Below the pieces are notes generated by a model. The model had not been told where the DNA came from, did not search any database, and saw only the letters and a program-made list of their open reading frames with translations. This document shows positions 8,593-17,023 of a stretch of 64,000 nt of DNA, piece after piece. The translations under genes and the position numbers were made by a program. The stretch comes from Spirochaetota bacterium (GTDB taxonomy: Bacteria; Spirochaetota; UBA4802; UBA5550): the NCBI GenBank assembly GCA_017999915.1, contig JAGNKX010000013.1, positions 102,143-166,142 of the forward strand, written 5' to 3'. Position 1 is the first letter of the stretch. Every line of letters begins with the position of its first letter.

Positions 8593-8856
8593 ATGACCGA
8601 TGTTACCGTAATATCCATAATGCGCGAATCGCTGATGACGGTCCTGATCGTCTCGGCCCCGATGCTCGGGGTGGGGATGCTGGTGGGCCTGATCATCTCG
8701 ATTTTCCAGACCACCACCTCTATCCAGGAACAGACCCTGACCTTCGTGCCGAAGATCGTGGCCATATTCCTGACAATGATCATTTTCGGGGCGTGGATGA
8801 TCCGGACGCTCCTGAATTATACGAACCATATTTTTATGATGATTGAGAAGTTGTGA
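8593..8856 (+). CDS. fliQ: Flagellar export gate protein FliQ
   Basis: An 87-residue two-helix membrane protein of the FliPQR channel. Family features are the early helix with VSAPMLGVGMLVGLIISIFQ-like sequence (residues 17-37), then TTSIQEQTLTFVPKIVAIF. Normal FliQ length is 86-90 residues. It follows fliP by 12 nt. A 52-nt perfect hairpin begins 5 nt after the stop and separates fliQ from fliR. Confidence 0.96.
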   Translation: MTDVTVISIMRESLMTVLIVSAPMLGVGMLVGLIISIFQTTTSIQEQTLTFVPKIVAIFLTMIIFGAWMIRTLLNYTNHIFMMIEKL

Positions 8857-8861
8857 CCGGG

Positions 8862-8913
8862 GTTTATCCCCATGAAGGCGGGGTCGCGTGACCCCGCCTT
8901 CATGGGGATAAAC
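8862..8913. repeat. perfect 24-bp-arm palindrome between fliQ and fliR
   Basis: Left arm 8862-8885 and right arm 8890-8913 are exact reverse complements with a 4-nt loop (GCGT). The inner part, TGAAGGCGGGGTC, recurs at 37246 and in altered but paired form at 19372. No T-run follows, so it is a dispersed palindromic element rather than a terminator, though it could stall polymerase or stabilise mRNA inside the operon. Confidence 0.85.
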
Positions 8914-8933
8914 GATGAATTAAACGGGGGCCG

Positions 8934-9713
8934 ATGTATTATTTCGTGTACCATTTCCAGGTGTTCCTGCTGATCATGATGCGGCTGAACGCAATGATCA
9001 TGATAGCCCCCTTTTTCTCGAGCGATGTGATCCCGTTCCGGATCAAGGCGCTCGTTTCGTTCCTGGTGACCCTTGTCATATTCCCGATGGTCGCGGCCAA
9101 GGGATACAAGATTCCGGGAGACATGGGGGGATATTTCCTCCTGGTGCTCCAGGAGGTCGCCATCGGGCTGTTCCTCGGGTTCCTGATCTCGGTCATATTC
9201 GCCGCGTTCCAGCTGGCCGGGGAGTTTTTCTCGGTACAGATCGGGTTCGGCATCAACGAGGTCCTCGATCCCATCGGCCAGGTCAGCGTGCCCCTGGTGG
9301 GGCAGTTCAAGAACCTGATCGGGCTCCTTGTGCTGCTGGCCATGAACGGCCATCACCTGATGCTCCAGGGGATCTACCGGTCCTATGAGCTGGCCCCGGT
9401 GATGGGCGTCAGCAAGGCCTTCATGGGAGGGCTTTTGAAGTATATGCTGTACACCTTTTCAGGGATGTTCGTGGTGGCCCTGAAGATCGCGCTGCCCATC
9501 GTGGGCATCATATTTTTGATGGAAGTTAGTCTCGGGGTGCTGTCAAAGGTGGCGCCCCAGATGAATATCATGATGCTGGGATTTCCCTTCAAGATCATCA
9601 TATCCTTCGGTGTGATGATCCTGGTGACGCCCCTCATCGTGAGGATAATGTGGGTTTCCCTGGAGCGGGCCTTTGCCTTCATGTTCAAGATGCTGGCCCA
9701 CTGGCCGGGGTGA
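8934..9713 (+). CDS. fliR: Flagellar export gate protein FliR
   Basis: A 259-residue polytopic subunit of the export gate. Typical segments are RLNAMIMIAPFFSSDVIPFR (residues 18-37), a glycine-rich region with EFFSVQIGFGINEVLDP near residue 98, and PLIVRIM close to the C-terminus. AACGGGGG precedes the ATG. It lies between two palindromic elements, so both its ends are separated from neighbours by structured DNA. Length is normal. Confidence 0.95.
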   Translation: MYYFVYHFQVFLLIMMRLNAMIMIAPFFSSDVIPFRIKALVSFLVTLVIFPMVAAKGYKIPGDMGGYFLLVLQEVAIGLFLGFLISVIFAAFQLAGEFFSVQIGFGINEVLDPIGQVSVPLVGQFKNLIGLLVLLAMNGHHLMLQGIYRSYELAPVMGVSKAFMGGLLKYMLYTFSGMFVVALKIALPIVGIIFLMEVSLGVLSKVAPQMNIMMLGFPFKIIISFGVMILVTPLIVRIMWVSLERAFAFMFKMLAHWPG

Positions 9714-9719
9714 AAACAA

Positions 9720-9765
9720 ATGCGGCCTGTAGGGGCACGGCATGCCGTGCCCCTACAGGCCGCAT
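9720..9765. repeat. perfect 46-bp palindrome between fliR and flhB
   Basis: The whole 46 bp reads the same on both strands, centred on GGCATGCC. The arm contains TGTAGGGGCACGGC, a motif I recall from short dispersed repeats in many environmental genomes. It ends 10 nt before the flhB start and leaves that gene without a visible Shine-Dalgarno. It has no terminator T-run (AAAAAA follows). Confidence 0.85.
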
Positions 9766-9775
9766 AAAAAATATT

Positions 9776-10957
9776 ATGGCAACATACATTTCAACATTCA
9801 CCAAGTACGACCGGTTCGCGGACCAGCTCTTCTTTGACCGCTACTGGGACCTCCAGCTCTTCTCGGCCGAGGACGAGGGACGGACCGAGGAACCGACCGA
9901 GAAAAAGCTCCGCGAAGCCAGGGAAAAAGGGCAGGTTGCCAAGACCGTCGAGCTGCCCCAGGCCATAACCGTCATTTTCTGCTTCATGGTGATCCTGATA
10001 TTCGGTTCATGGATCTATGACATCCTGGCCCGCGTCATGAAATACTATCTTTCCTCCTTTTCGCGCCTCAGCATCACCGAGCGCGGCCTCTACCGCCAGT
10101 TCATCGGCATCACCTATGAGTCAGGGAAAATCCTTCTCCCGATTTTCGTCGCGGCCATGGTCGCCTCCATCCTGGGGAACATCGTGCAGGTGGGGTTCCA
10201 GTTCTCTGCGCATCCCCTCAAGTTCGACTGGAGCAAGATCAAGTTCGATCCCGCCACCATCATGAAGCGTATTTTCTTTTCGAAGCAGGTGGCGATGAAC
10301 CTGTTTAAATCGATATTCAAGGTCGTGGCCATCGGGTTCGTGGCCTACCTGATCATCATGGCCGACATTGACGATATCCTGAAAACGCCGGACGTTTCCG
10401 TGGCCATGGCTCTCAAGATCATCATGATGACCGCTTTCAAGATCATCATCTGGTCGGCGGTCCTGCTTCTGGTCCTCTCGATCCCGGACTACTTCTTCCA
10501 GAAGAGGGAGTTCATCGAATCGTTGAAGATGACCAAGGAAGAGATGAAGGAGGAATTGAAGGAGACCGTCGGCGATCCCCATATCAGGGCGCGCCTGCGC
10601 GAGATGCAGCGGCAGAACCTGATGCGCGCCATGATGAGCAGGGAGGTGCCGAAGGCGGACGTGGTGGTCACCAATCCCACGCACTTCGCCGTGGCGCTCC
10701 AGTACGACCGTTACACGATGCCGGCGCCCACGGTGGTCGCCAAGGGGGAGGACAGCATCGCCCTGAAGATCAGGGAAGTGGCCATGGAGCACGGCATTCC
10801 CCTGATCGAGAACCGGCCCCTTGCCCAGGAGATGCACAGGCGCCTGGAGGTCGGCGATATCATCCCGGAAGACCTTTTTTACGCCGTTTCACTGGTGTAC
10901 GGCGAGATCATACGCAAGTACCCCGAGCGGTACAGGAAGCTGCAGGAGGCTATATAG
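9776..10957 (+). CDS. flhB: Flagellar export switch protein FlhB
   Basis: FlhB sets substrate specificity of the export apparatus through autocleavage. The 393-residue protein has four membrane helices between about 70 and 265. The cytoplasmic domain has the cleavage motif N-P-T-H at residues 300-303, followed by FAVALQYDR. The EEPTEKKLREAREKGQV segment (about residues 40-56) is the classic FlhB start; roughly 35 extra residues precede it (STFTKYDRFADQLFFDRYWD). Start at ATG 9776. No ribosome site is visible because a 46-bp palindrome occupies the upstream space. Confidence 0.95.
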   Translation: MATYISTFTKYDRFADQLFFDRYWDLQLFSAEDEGRTEEPTEKKLREAREKGQVAKTVELPQAITVIFCFMVILIFGSWIYDILARVMKYYLSSFSRLSITERGLYRQFIGITYESGKILLPIFVAAMVASILGNIVQVGFQFSAHPLKFDWSKIKFDPATIMKRIFFSKQVAMNLFKSIFKVVAIGFVAYLIIMADIDDILKTPDVSVAMALKIIMMTAFKIIIWSAVLLLVLSIPDYFFQKREFIESLKMTKEEMKEELKETVGDPHIRARLREMQRQNLMRAMMSREVPKADVVVTNPTHFAVALQYDRYTMPAPTVVAKGEDSIALKIREVAMEHGIPLIENRPLAQEMHRRLEVGDIIPEDLFYAVSLVYGEIIRKYPERYRKLQEAI

Positions 10958-10972
10958 CAATGAGGTGTCACA

Positions 10973-13081
10973 ATGGCTGAAGCACGGGGCGGCGGATTCG
11001 CGGCATTGCTTGACAACACCCAGTGGATGCAGAAGAGCGACATCCTGATGGGCATCGGTATCATCGCCGTCGTGACGATGCTGATCATTCCTCTGCCCAC
11101 GTTCCTGCTCGACTTTTTCCTGGTCATCAGCATCATGTCGGGCCTGCTGATCCTCATGATCGTCATGTTCATCGGGAGGACCTTCGATTTTTCCATATTC
11201 CCATCCCTGCTCCTGATCACCACCGTGTTCCGCCTGGCGCTGAACGTGTCATCGACGCGGCTCATCCTGCTCCAGGGGGCCGCCTTCGACGGCAAGATCA
11301 TCCGGGCCTTCGGCGAATTCGTCGTGGGGGGGAATTACGTCGTCGGCTTCATCATATTCATCATCCTGGTGGCGGTGCAGTTCATCGTCATCACCAAGGG
11401 CGCCACGCGGACGGCCGAGGTCGCGGCGCGGTTCACCCTGGACGCCATGCCGGGCAAGCAGATGAGCATCGACTCAGACCTCTCCAACGGCCTCATCACC
11501 GAGGACGAGGCGCGGAAGCGCCGCGAGGAGATCCGGAAAGAGGCCGATTTCTACGGGGCCATGGACGGTGCCTCCAAGTTCGTGCAGGGCGACGTCAAGG
11601 TCGCCATCGTCATCACGTTCATCAATATCATCGGCGGGTTCATCATCGGCATGGTCATGCGGGGCGAATCCTTCGACGTCGCCATCAAGACCTACACGCT
11701 GCTGACCATCGGCGAAGGCCTGGTGGCGCAGATACCGTCGCTTCTCATCACCACGGCCACCGGTATCATCGTGACCCGCGCCGTGTCCAACGAGAACATG
11801 GGGCAGGACCTCGCGGACCAGCTCGGCTCCCAGCCGCGGGCGCTCCTCATCACCGCCGCCACTCTCGGCGTCGCCATCATCATACCGGGGTTCCCGAAAC
11901 TGGCCCTTCTCATCATCGCCGTCGGCCTCGGCGCCCTCGGCTACGTGCTCATGCAGTCCCAGAGCGAGGAGAAGGAGAAGGTCGAGCGCAAGGAGAAGGA
12001 GGCCGCCCTGAAGGATCACCGTCCGGAGGAAGTGACCCAGCTCGTGCAGGTCGATCCCCTCGAGGTGGAGATCGGCTATAACCTGATCCCGCTGGTCGAC
12101 CCGGAGCAGGGAGGGACCCTCCTCGAGCGGATCACGAACATCAGGCGGCGGAGCGCCCTGGACATGGGCCTCATCGTGCCGCCCATCCGCATCCGCGACA
12201 ACATGGAGCTCGAGCCCGAGGTCTACTCGATCCTGATCAAGGGCGTCGAAGTCGGACGCGGGATCCTGCAGGTGGACAAGCTGATGGCCATGGACTCGGG
12301 CGAGGTGGCGGAGAAGATCGAGGGACAGGAGTTCACCGAGCCGGTCTTCGGCCTCAAGGCCATATGGATCAAGACGGACATCCGCGACATCGCCGAGAGC
12401 AGGGGCTACACGGTGGTGGACTGCCCCACCATCATAGCCACGCATCTCACGGAGATAATCAAGCGCCACACGGACGAGATCCTGGGACGCCAGGAGGTGC
12501 AGAAGCTCATCGACACCGTGAAGGAGGACTACCCGGCGGTTGTGCGGGAGCTCGTGGAGGACCACAAGATGTCCCTGGGCGAGATACAGAAGGTGCTCCA
12601 GGCGCTGCTGCGTGAGCGCGTCTCGATACGGAACATAGTCACCATCCTGGAAACGCTCTCGAGCTACGTGAGCTATTCCAAGGACCCGAGCTTTCTCACC
12701 GAGTACGTGCGGATAGGCCTTGCCCGGCAGATAACCAGGGACTACGTGGACAAGACCGGCACGCTGTCGGTCATCACGGTTGATCCTGAAATAGAGACGA
12801 TCATACGGAATTCGATACACGAGGATCCGATCGAGGGGCCGGTGCTGGCCATGGACCCGACCACGCACCAGACCGTCGTTTCGGCCCTGATGGACGCGTA
12901 CAAGAGGTCCAAGAACATGGGACACGTGCCGGTGTACCTGGTGTCGCCGCAGATTCGGCGGGTGACCTTCACCCTCCTCGAGCGGGAGATGCCGCTGCCG
13001 GTGGTGCTGTCATACAGCGAGATTACGAACGCTGTTAAAGTGGAAGTTGTGGTGTCCGCGCTGCTCAGCAGCGCGGCGTAA
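10973..13081 (+). CDS. flhA: Flagellar export protein FlhA
   Basis: Large gate protein (702 residues) that forms the nonameric ring of the flagellar export apparatus. The N-terminal half has about eight membrane helices. The FHIPEP-family signature RTAEVAARFTLDAMPGKQMS is at about residues 143-162. The C-terminal cytoplasmic domain (from about 345) docks chaperone-substrate complexes. GAGGTG precedes the ATG. It follows flhB by 15 nt; a 90-nt repeat element lies between it and flhF. Confidence 0.97.
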   Translation: MAEARGGGFAALLDNTQWMQKSDILMGIGIIAVVTMLIIPLPTFLLDFFLVISIMSGLLILMIVMFIGRTFDFSIFPSLLLITTVFRLALNVSSTRLILLQGAAFDGKIIRAFGEFVVGGNYVVGFIIFIILVAVQFIVITKGATRTAEVAARFTLDAMPGKQMSIDSDLSNGLITEDEARKRREEIRKEADFYGAMDGASKFVQGDVKVAIVITFINIIGGFIIGMVMRGESFDVAIKTYTLLTIGEGLVAQIPSLLITTATGIIVTRAVSNENMGQDLADQLGSQPRALLITAATLGVAIIIPGFPKLALLIIAVGLGALGYVLMQSQSEEKEKVERKEKEAALKDHRPEEVTQLVQVDPLEVEIGYNLIPLVDPEQGGTLLERITNIRRRSALDMGLIVPPIRIRDNMELEPEVYSILIKGVEVGRGILQVDKLMAMDSGEVAEKIEGQEFTEPVFGLKAIWIKTDIRDIAESRGYTVVDCPTIIATHLTEIIKRHTDEILGRQEVQKLIDTVKEDYPAVVRELVEDHKMSLGEIQKVLQALLRERVSIRNIVTILETLSSYVSYSKDPSFLTEYVRIGLARQITRDYVDKTGTLSVITVDPEIETIIRNSIHEDPIEGPVLAMDPTTHQTVVSALMDAYKRSKNMGHVPVYLVSPQIRRVTFTLLEREMPLPVVLSYSEITNAVKVEVVVSALLSSAA

Positions 13082-13100
13082 CATATACAGACGCAGATAA

Positions 13101-13187
13101 TATCCCCCTCCCTTGAAGGGAGGGGTTAGGGGAGGGTGATGGGGTTCACCCCCTCCCGGCCTCCCCCATCAAGGGGGAGGGGAAATA
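13101..13187. repeat. C/G-rich inverted-repeat element between flhA and flhF
   Basis: About 87 nt bounded by ATATCCCCCTCCCTTGA and [24 protein letters not shown] ends. It contains inner hairpins, for example CCCTCCC-TTGAA-GGGAGGG. It looks like a miniature non-coding mobile or REP-like repeat. It has no coding potential and no target duplication could be established by eye. Confidence 0.65.
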
Positions 13188-13220
13188 TGTAAATAGAATG
13201 CTTAAACAGGAGAACGTATC

Positions 13221-14603
13221 ATGAGGTACATTAAAATCCGGGGCAACAATTACAACGAGGTCATGATGAAGCTCAAGATGGAGCATGGCGACGACGCCAT
13301 TCCGATCAGCCATAAATTCGTGAAAGAAGGGGGGCTCTTCAACTCCAAGTTCTTCGCCAAGGAGGTCGTGGAGCTCACGGCCGCAGTGCAGGAGCGCAAG
13401 ATGAAGCCGGGCATCCTCGGTGAAAAGAAGAAGAACATCGACTTCACCGTTGACGACGGCGACCGCGGCATAACCGACCTGGGCAAATCAAGGGTGAGCG
13501 ACATCATCGACCGCCCGCCCGCGGCGGAGGCGCTCCGGAAGGACACTTTCGAGAAGCGGCAGACCGGCTTCACCTTCAACGAGAAGCTGAACGAGGTGTA
13601 CACCGGCATCGCCGAGCACAAGAAGGCGGCCCCGGCCCCGGAACCGGTGAGGACGCCTCCCCCGGTGGAGCAGGCGGAGCCGGTGATGAAAGCTGAGCCG
13701 GAAACGGCACCGGCCGGTGACGTGCGCTTCGAAAAGGAGCTCGATGAGATCAAGCAGGCCATATTCAAGATGACCGCGGGACGGGCTGCCGCCGGCGAAG
13801 CCCATGTCGCGGACGAGGCAACGATCCGCCCCTTCCGGCAGGTGCTGAAGAACAACGACTATGACGACGAGCAGTGCTCCGCCATTCTCGCCGAAATGAG
13901 GAATTCCATAAGCCGCGAAGACCTGAAGGACAAATACAAGATAGAGAAGAGCCTGAAGGACCTTCTGAAGAGCAAGATCATCACCACCGGCCCGATCAAG
14001 TCGGGGAACCGGAAGAAGATCGTCATGTTCGTCGGCCCCACGGGGGTCGGCAAGACGACAACCATGGCCAAGCTCGGGGCCATCAATTCCCTCAGGGAGG
14101 GCCATTCCGTGGCCTTTGTCACCATCGATAACTACCGGATAGCGGCCACGGAACAGCTGAAAAAGTACGCGGAGATCATGAATATCCCGATCTACGCGGT
14201 CAACAACCAGAAGGAGTTCAAGGACATCGTGGCTTCCGATAAATCCGACATAATCATGGTGGACACCTCGGGCCGGAGCCACAGGAACGATCTCAAGATA
14301 TCAGAGATCAAGAGCTTCGCCGAATCCGTGGAATATGACTGCGAAAAGATACTCTGCGTGAGCGCCAATACCAAAAAAGGGGACCTGAACGACGTTTTCA
14401 GGGCTTTTGACGCCATCCATTTCGACAGCATAATTATTACTAAGGTGGATGAAACTTCTTATATCGGCAATGTGATCGATATTGCCGATAAATATAATAA
14501 GCCGATAGCATATTATACAAACGGGCAGGAGGTCCCGAACGATATAGTGATCGCCGACCCCGATAAGATTGTTGACATGATGATCGGCAATATTTATAAT
14601 TAA
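13221..14603 (+). CDS. flhF: Flagellar GTPase FlhF
   Basis: SRP-type GTPase that recruits the nascent flagellar base to the right cell site, in partnership with FlhG. The 460-residue protein has a basic N-terminal region, a variable proline/alanine-rich linker (about 135-165) and an NG domain. G1 is GPTGVGKTTT (about residues 272-281), G3 is DTSGRSHRND and G4 is ITKVDETS. AGGAGAACG lies upstream of ATG 13221. It is 30 nt upstream of flhG. Confidence 0.95.
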   Translation: MRYIKIRGNNYNEVMMKLKMEHGDDAIPISHKFVKEGGLFNSKFFAKEVVELTAAVQERKMKPGILGEKKKNIDFTVDDGDRGITDLGKSRVSDIIDRPPAAEALRKDTFEKRQTGFTFNEKLNEVYTGIAEHKKAAPAPEPVRTPPPVEQAEPVMKAEPETAPAGDVRFEKELDEIKQAIFKMTAGRAAAGEAHVADEATIRPFRQVLKNNDYDDEQCSAILAEMRNSISREDLKDKYKIEKSLKDLLKSKIITTGPIKSGNRKKIVMFVGPTGVGKTTTMAKLGAINSLREGHSVAFVTIDNYRIAATEQLKKYAEIMNIPIYAVNNQKEFKDIVASDKSDIIMVDTSGRSHRNDLKISEIKSFAESVEYDCEKILCVSANTKKGDLNDVFRAFDAIHFDSIIITKVDETSYIGNVIDIADKYNKPIAYYTNGQEVPNDIVIADPDKIVDMMIGNIYN

Positions 14604-14633
14604 TCCAGGCAGAAGAGTATAAGGAGGTCCCCC

Positions 14634-15512
14634 GTGGATCAGGCGGCAAATTTAAGAAGACTGGTGCTCGAGAGCGACGCCAAGAAGCAGAAAAAGACAA
14701 GGACAATAGCCATCACCAGCGGCAAGGGCGGCGTCGGCAAAACGAGCGTGGCTGTGAGCCTTTCCATAGCGCTCGCCCGGGGCGGCTCGTCGGTGACGCT
14801 TCTGGACGCCGACCTCGGCCTCGCCAACATCAATGTCATCCTGGGCATTATCCCGAAATACAACCTCTACCATGTCATCAAGGGCCAGAAGAAATTGAAG
14901 GACATCGTGATCGAGGTCCCGGAGGGGATCAAGATCATCGCCGGCGCTTCCGGCTTCCACCAGCTGGCCAACCTTGACCCGAAGCAGCGCAACGAGTTCA
15001 TCGGGGCGGTTTCAGAGCTTGACTCGGACGATTACATGGTCGTCGACACGGGCGCCGGCGTTTCCCAGAACGTGCTTTCCTTCGTCATGGCAGCAGATGA
15101 GATCGTTGTCGTCACCACGCCGGAGCCGACGGCCATCACCGACGCCTACGGCATCATCAAGTCGATCGCCGCCCAGTCGCCGGACAAGGTGATCAAGATC
15201 ATCGTGAACCGCGTGCAGTCCGTCGCGGAGGGGAACCGCGTGGCGCAGCGCGTCATCAATATCGCGGGCCAGTTCCTGAACATCAAGGTGGAAAATCTCG
15301 GTTTCATCTTTGACGATATATACGTGCCCAAGTCGGTGCGGAACCAGAAGCCGTTTATCGTGAGCTATCCCAAGTCGAAGGCGTCGGGCTGCATCGCCAT
15401 CATCGCCGACCGCATCGGCAACAGGACCACCGGCCCCGTGAAGGGCTCGGGCCTCGCGTCCTTCTTCAAGAACCTTTTCGTATCCAATGACGACGAGGAG
15501 GACGAACAATAG
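14634..15512 (+). CDS. flhG: Flagellar number regulator FlhG (MinD-like ATPase)
   Basis: MinD-type ATPase (YlxH) that limits flagellar number by stimulating FlhF. The N-terminus carries the FlhF-activating motif DQAANLRRL (residues 2-10). The deviant Walker A is SGKGGVGKTS (about 29-38), with DADLGLANIN after it and the D-T-G loop VVDTGAGV. GTG start at 14634 is supported by AAGGAGGT just upstream. The C-terminus is charged. 292 residues, normal for the family. Confidence 0.95.
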   Translation: MDQAANLRRLVLESDAKKQKKTRTIAITSGKGGVGKTSVAVSLSIALARGGSSVTLLDADLGLANINVILGIIPKYNLYHVIKGQKKLKDIVIEVPEGIKIIAGASGFHQLANLDPKQRNEFIGAVSELDSDDYMVVDTGAGVSQNVLSFVMAADEIVVVTTPEPTAITDAYGIIKSIAAQSPDKVIKIIVNRVQSVAEGNRVAQRVINIAGQFLNIKVENLGFIFDDIYVPKSVRNQKPFIVSYPKSKASGCIAIIADRIGNRTTGPVKGSGLASFFKNLFVSNDDEEDEQ

Positions 15513-15582
15513 AAAAAGGCTTGATCGGTACGAGTCGATGTGAAACTATAACCCAACCCGGAAGGGGGCACCCGATTACGGT

Positions 15583-16134
15583 ATGGTCAGTTTGGATAAA
15601 ATAAACCTCGAGTATAAATCTACCGCGCTCTTCGGATTTACCGCCCTTCTGCTGTCTTTCGTCATCGGGCTTCTCGCCGGAGTCCGGTGGAACGTCGTTT
15701 TTCTGCGGGCCCTGATCCTTATGGTCGTGTTCGGTGTCATTGGCTTCGGCATCTGCTTTATCCTCAGAAAATACGTTCCCGAAGTGTACGAGCTTGTTTC
15801 CTCTCTGGCGATGCTGCGGTCCGCGCCTCAGGATGCGGCCGCTTCAGGAGCCGAAGAACATGGGGAAGCGCCGCCGGATGGGACGGGAGAGGCCGAGGCG
15901 CATGATATCGCCGAGGCGGGAACGGAGGCCGGGACGCCGGAAGCATCCGAATTCAGGGAATTTGACAAGGAAGGGCTGGCGCATTTTTCGACCGGGCCAG
16001 GCGGGTCCGGCTCGATAAATACCAAGTCGGGCAAGCTGGGCAAGCATATACTGGAATCCGAGAAGATGGCTAAGTATGAGCCGAAGATAATGGCACAGGC
16101 GGTGCGGACCATGATGAGCAAGGACAAAGAATAA
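15583..16134 (+). CDS. Uncharacterised membrane protein in flagellar operon
   Basis: 183 residues, not recognised. Two predicted membrane helices lie at about 15-34 and 40-61. A long alanine/glutamate/glycine-rich, probably disordered cytoplasmic segment follows (about 80-130), then a short conserved-looking end with [20 protein letters not shown]. It sits between flhG and the sigma-28 gene, same strand, gaps of 70 and 17 nt, so co-transcription is likely. A motility role is inferred from position only. The upstream GGAAGGGGG is 13 nt from the ATG, a little far. Confidence 0.6.
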   Translation: MVSLDKINLEYKSTALFGFTALLLSFVIGLLAGVRWNVVFLRALILMVVFGVIGFGICFILRKYVPEVYELVSSLAMLRSAPQDAAASGAEEHGEAPPDGTGEAEAHDIAEAGTEAGTPEASEFREFDKEGLAHFSTGPGGSGSINTKSGKLGKHILESEKMAKYEPKIMAQAVRTMMSKDKE

Positions 16135-16151
16135 CACCCGGGATTACAGGT

Positions 16152-16952
16152 ATGAATAATAAAAAATTTAACGAGCTGGACGCCGTCGGTGAAGAAAAGC
16201 TGTGGGAGAAGTTCATAAAGAACAGCGACCAGGATATACGAGATTATTTCGTCATCAAGTACGCTCCCCTGGTTAAGTACGTTGCCGGCAAGATCTCCAT
16301 GGGGATGCCGTCGAACATCGAGTTCGACGACCTGGTCTCATACGGCATCTTCGGCCTTCTCGACGCAATCACCAAGTTCGATCCAGCCCGGGGTATAAAA
16401 TTCAAGACCTACGCCATGACCAGGATCCGCGGGGCCATCTTCGACGAGCTCCGCTCGATAGACTGGATACCCCGCTCCATCCGTCAGAAGGCGAAGCAGG
16501 TCGAGCTGGTCATTACCGAGCTCGAGAACAAGCTGGGCCGCACCGTCGAGGACGAGGAGATCGCCCGGGAGCTCGGTGTATCCACCGACGAGTTCCAGTC
16601 CATATTGTCGAAACTGTCCGGCACGTCGATGCTTTCGCTGAACGATATATGGTATCTCGGCGACGACAGCGACGAGCTCTCCATCCTGGAGACCCTGGAA
16701 GCGCCGGAGAACATGAATCCCGATATTTTAATTGAAAAGCAGGAAATCCGAGATTATATTATAGATGCGATCAAGAAGCTCCCGGACAAGGAGAAGAAGG
16801 TCATCGTTCTCTACTACTACGAGGATCTCACTCTGAAAGAGATCGGCGATGTGCTGGAAGTCACGGAGAGCAGGGTTTCCCAGCTCCATACCAAAGCTAT
16901 CATGAGGCTGAGGGGCCGGCTCGGGCGAATCAAACAGAACATCGTGGGGTAA
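16152..16952 (+). CDS. fliA: Flagellar sigma-28 factor (FliA/WhiG family)
   Basis: Group 3 sigma factor of 266 residues for late motility genes. Region 2 includes [17 protein letters not shown] and the core-binding and -10 recognition run [19 protein letters not shown], then [19 protein letters not shown]. Region 3 includes [17 protein letters not shown], and region 4 has [20 protein letters not shown]. WhiG is the common name in spirochaetes. Its expected partner, the anti-sigma FlgM, is at 28912 with a matching sigma-28 promoter. It follows the membrane protein gene by 17 nt. Confidence 0.94.
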   Translation: MNNKKFNELDAVGEEKLWEKFIKNSDQDIRDYFVIKYAPLVKYVAGKISMGMPSNIEFDDLVSYGIFGLLDAITKFDPARGIKFKTYAMTRIRGAIFDELRSIDWIPRSIRQKAKQVELVITELENKLGRTVEDEEIARELGVSTDEFQSILSKLSGTSMLSLNDIWYLGDDSDELSILETLEAPENMNPDILIEKQEIRDYIIDAIKKLPDKEKKVIVLYYYEDLTLKEIGDVLEVTESRVSQLHTKAIMRLRGRLGRIKQNIVG

Positions 16953-17023
16953 AGCGGTGATGCCATTCACCGTTGACGCATAATACCGGTTCGTTCCGGG
17001 GCAGGGCTGATACCGAGGTTTCG

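Noticed and set aside
11474..12925. 483-codon open frame on the minus strand
   Set aside because: It lies antisense to flhA, whose product is unmistakable, and arises from GC-rich codon bias.
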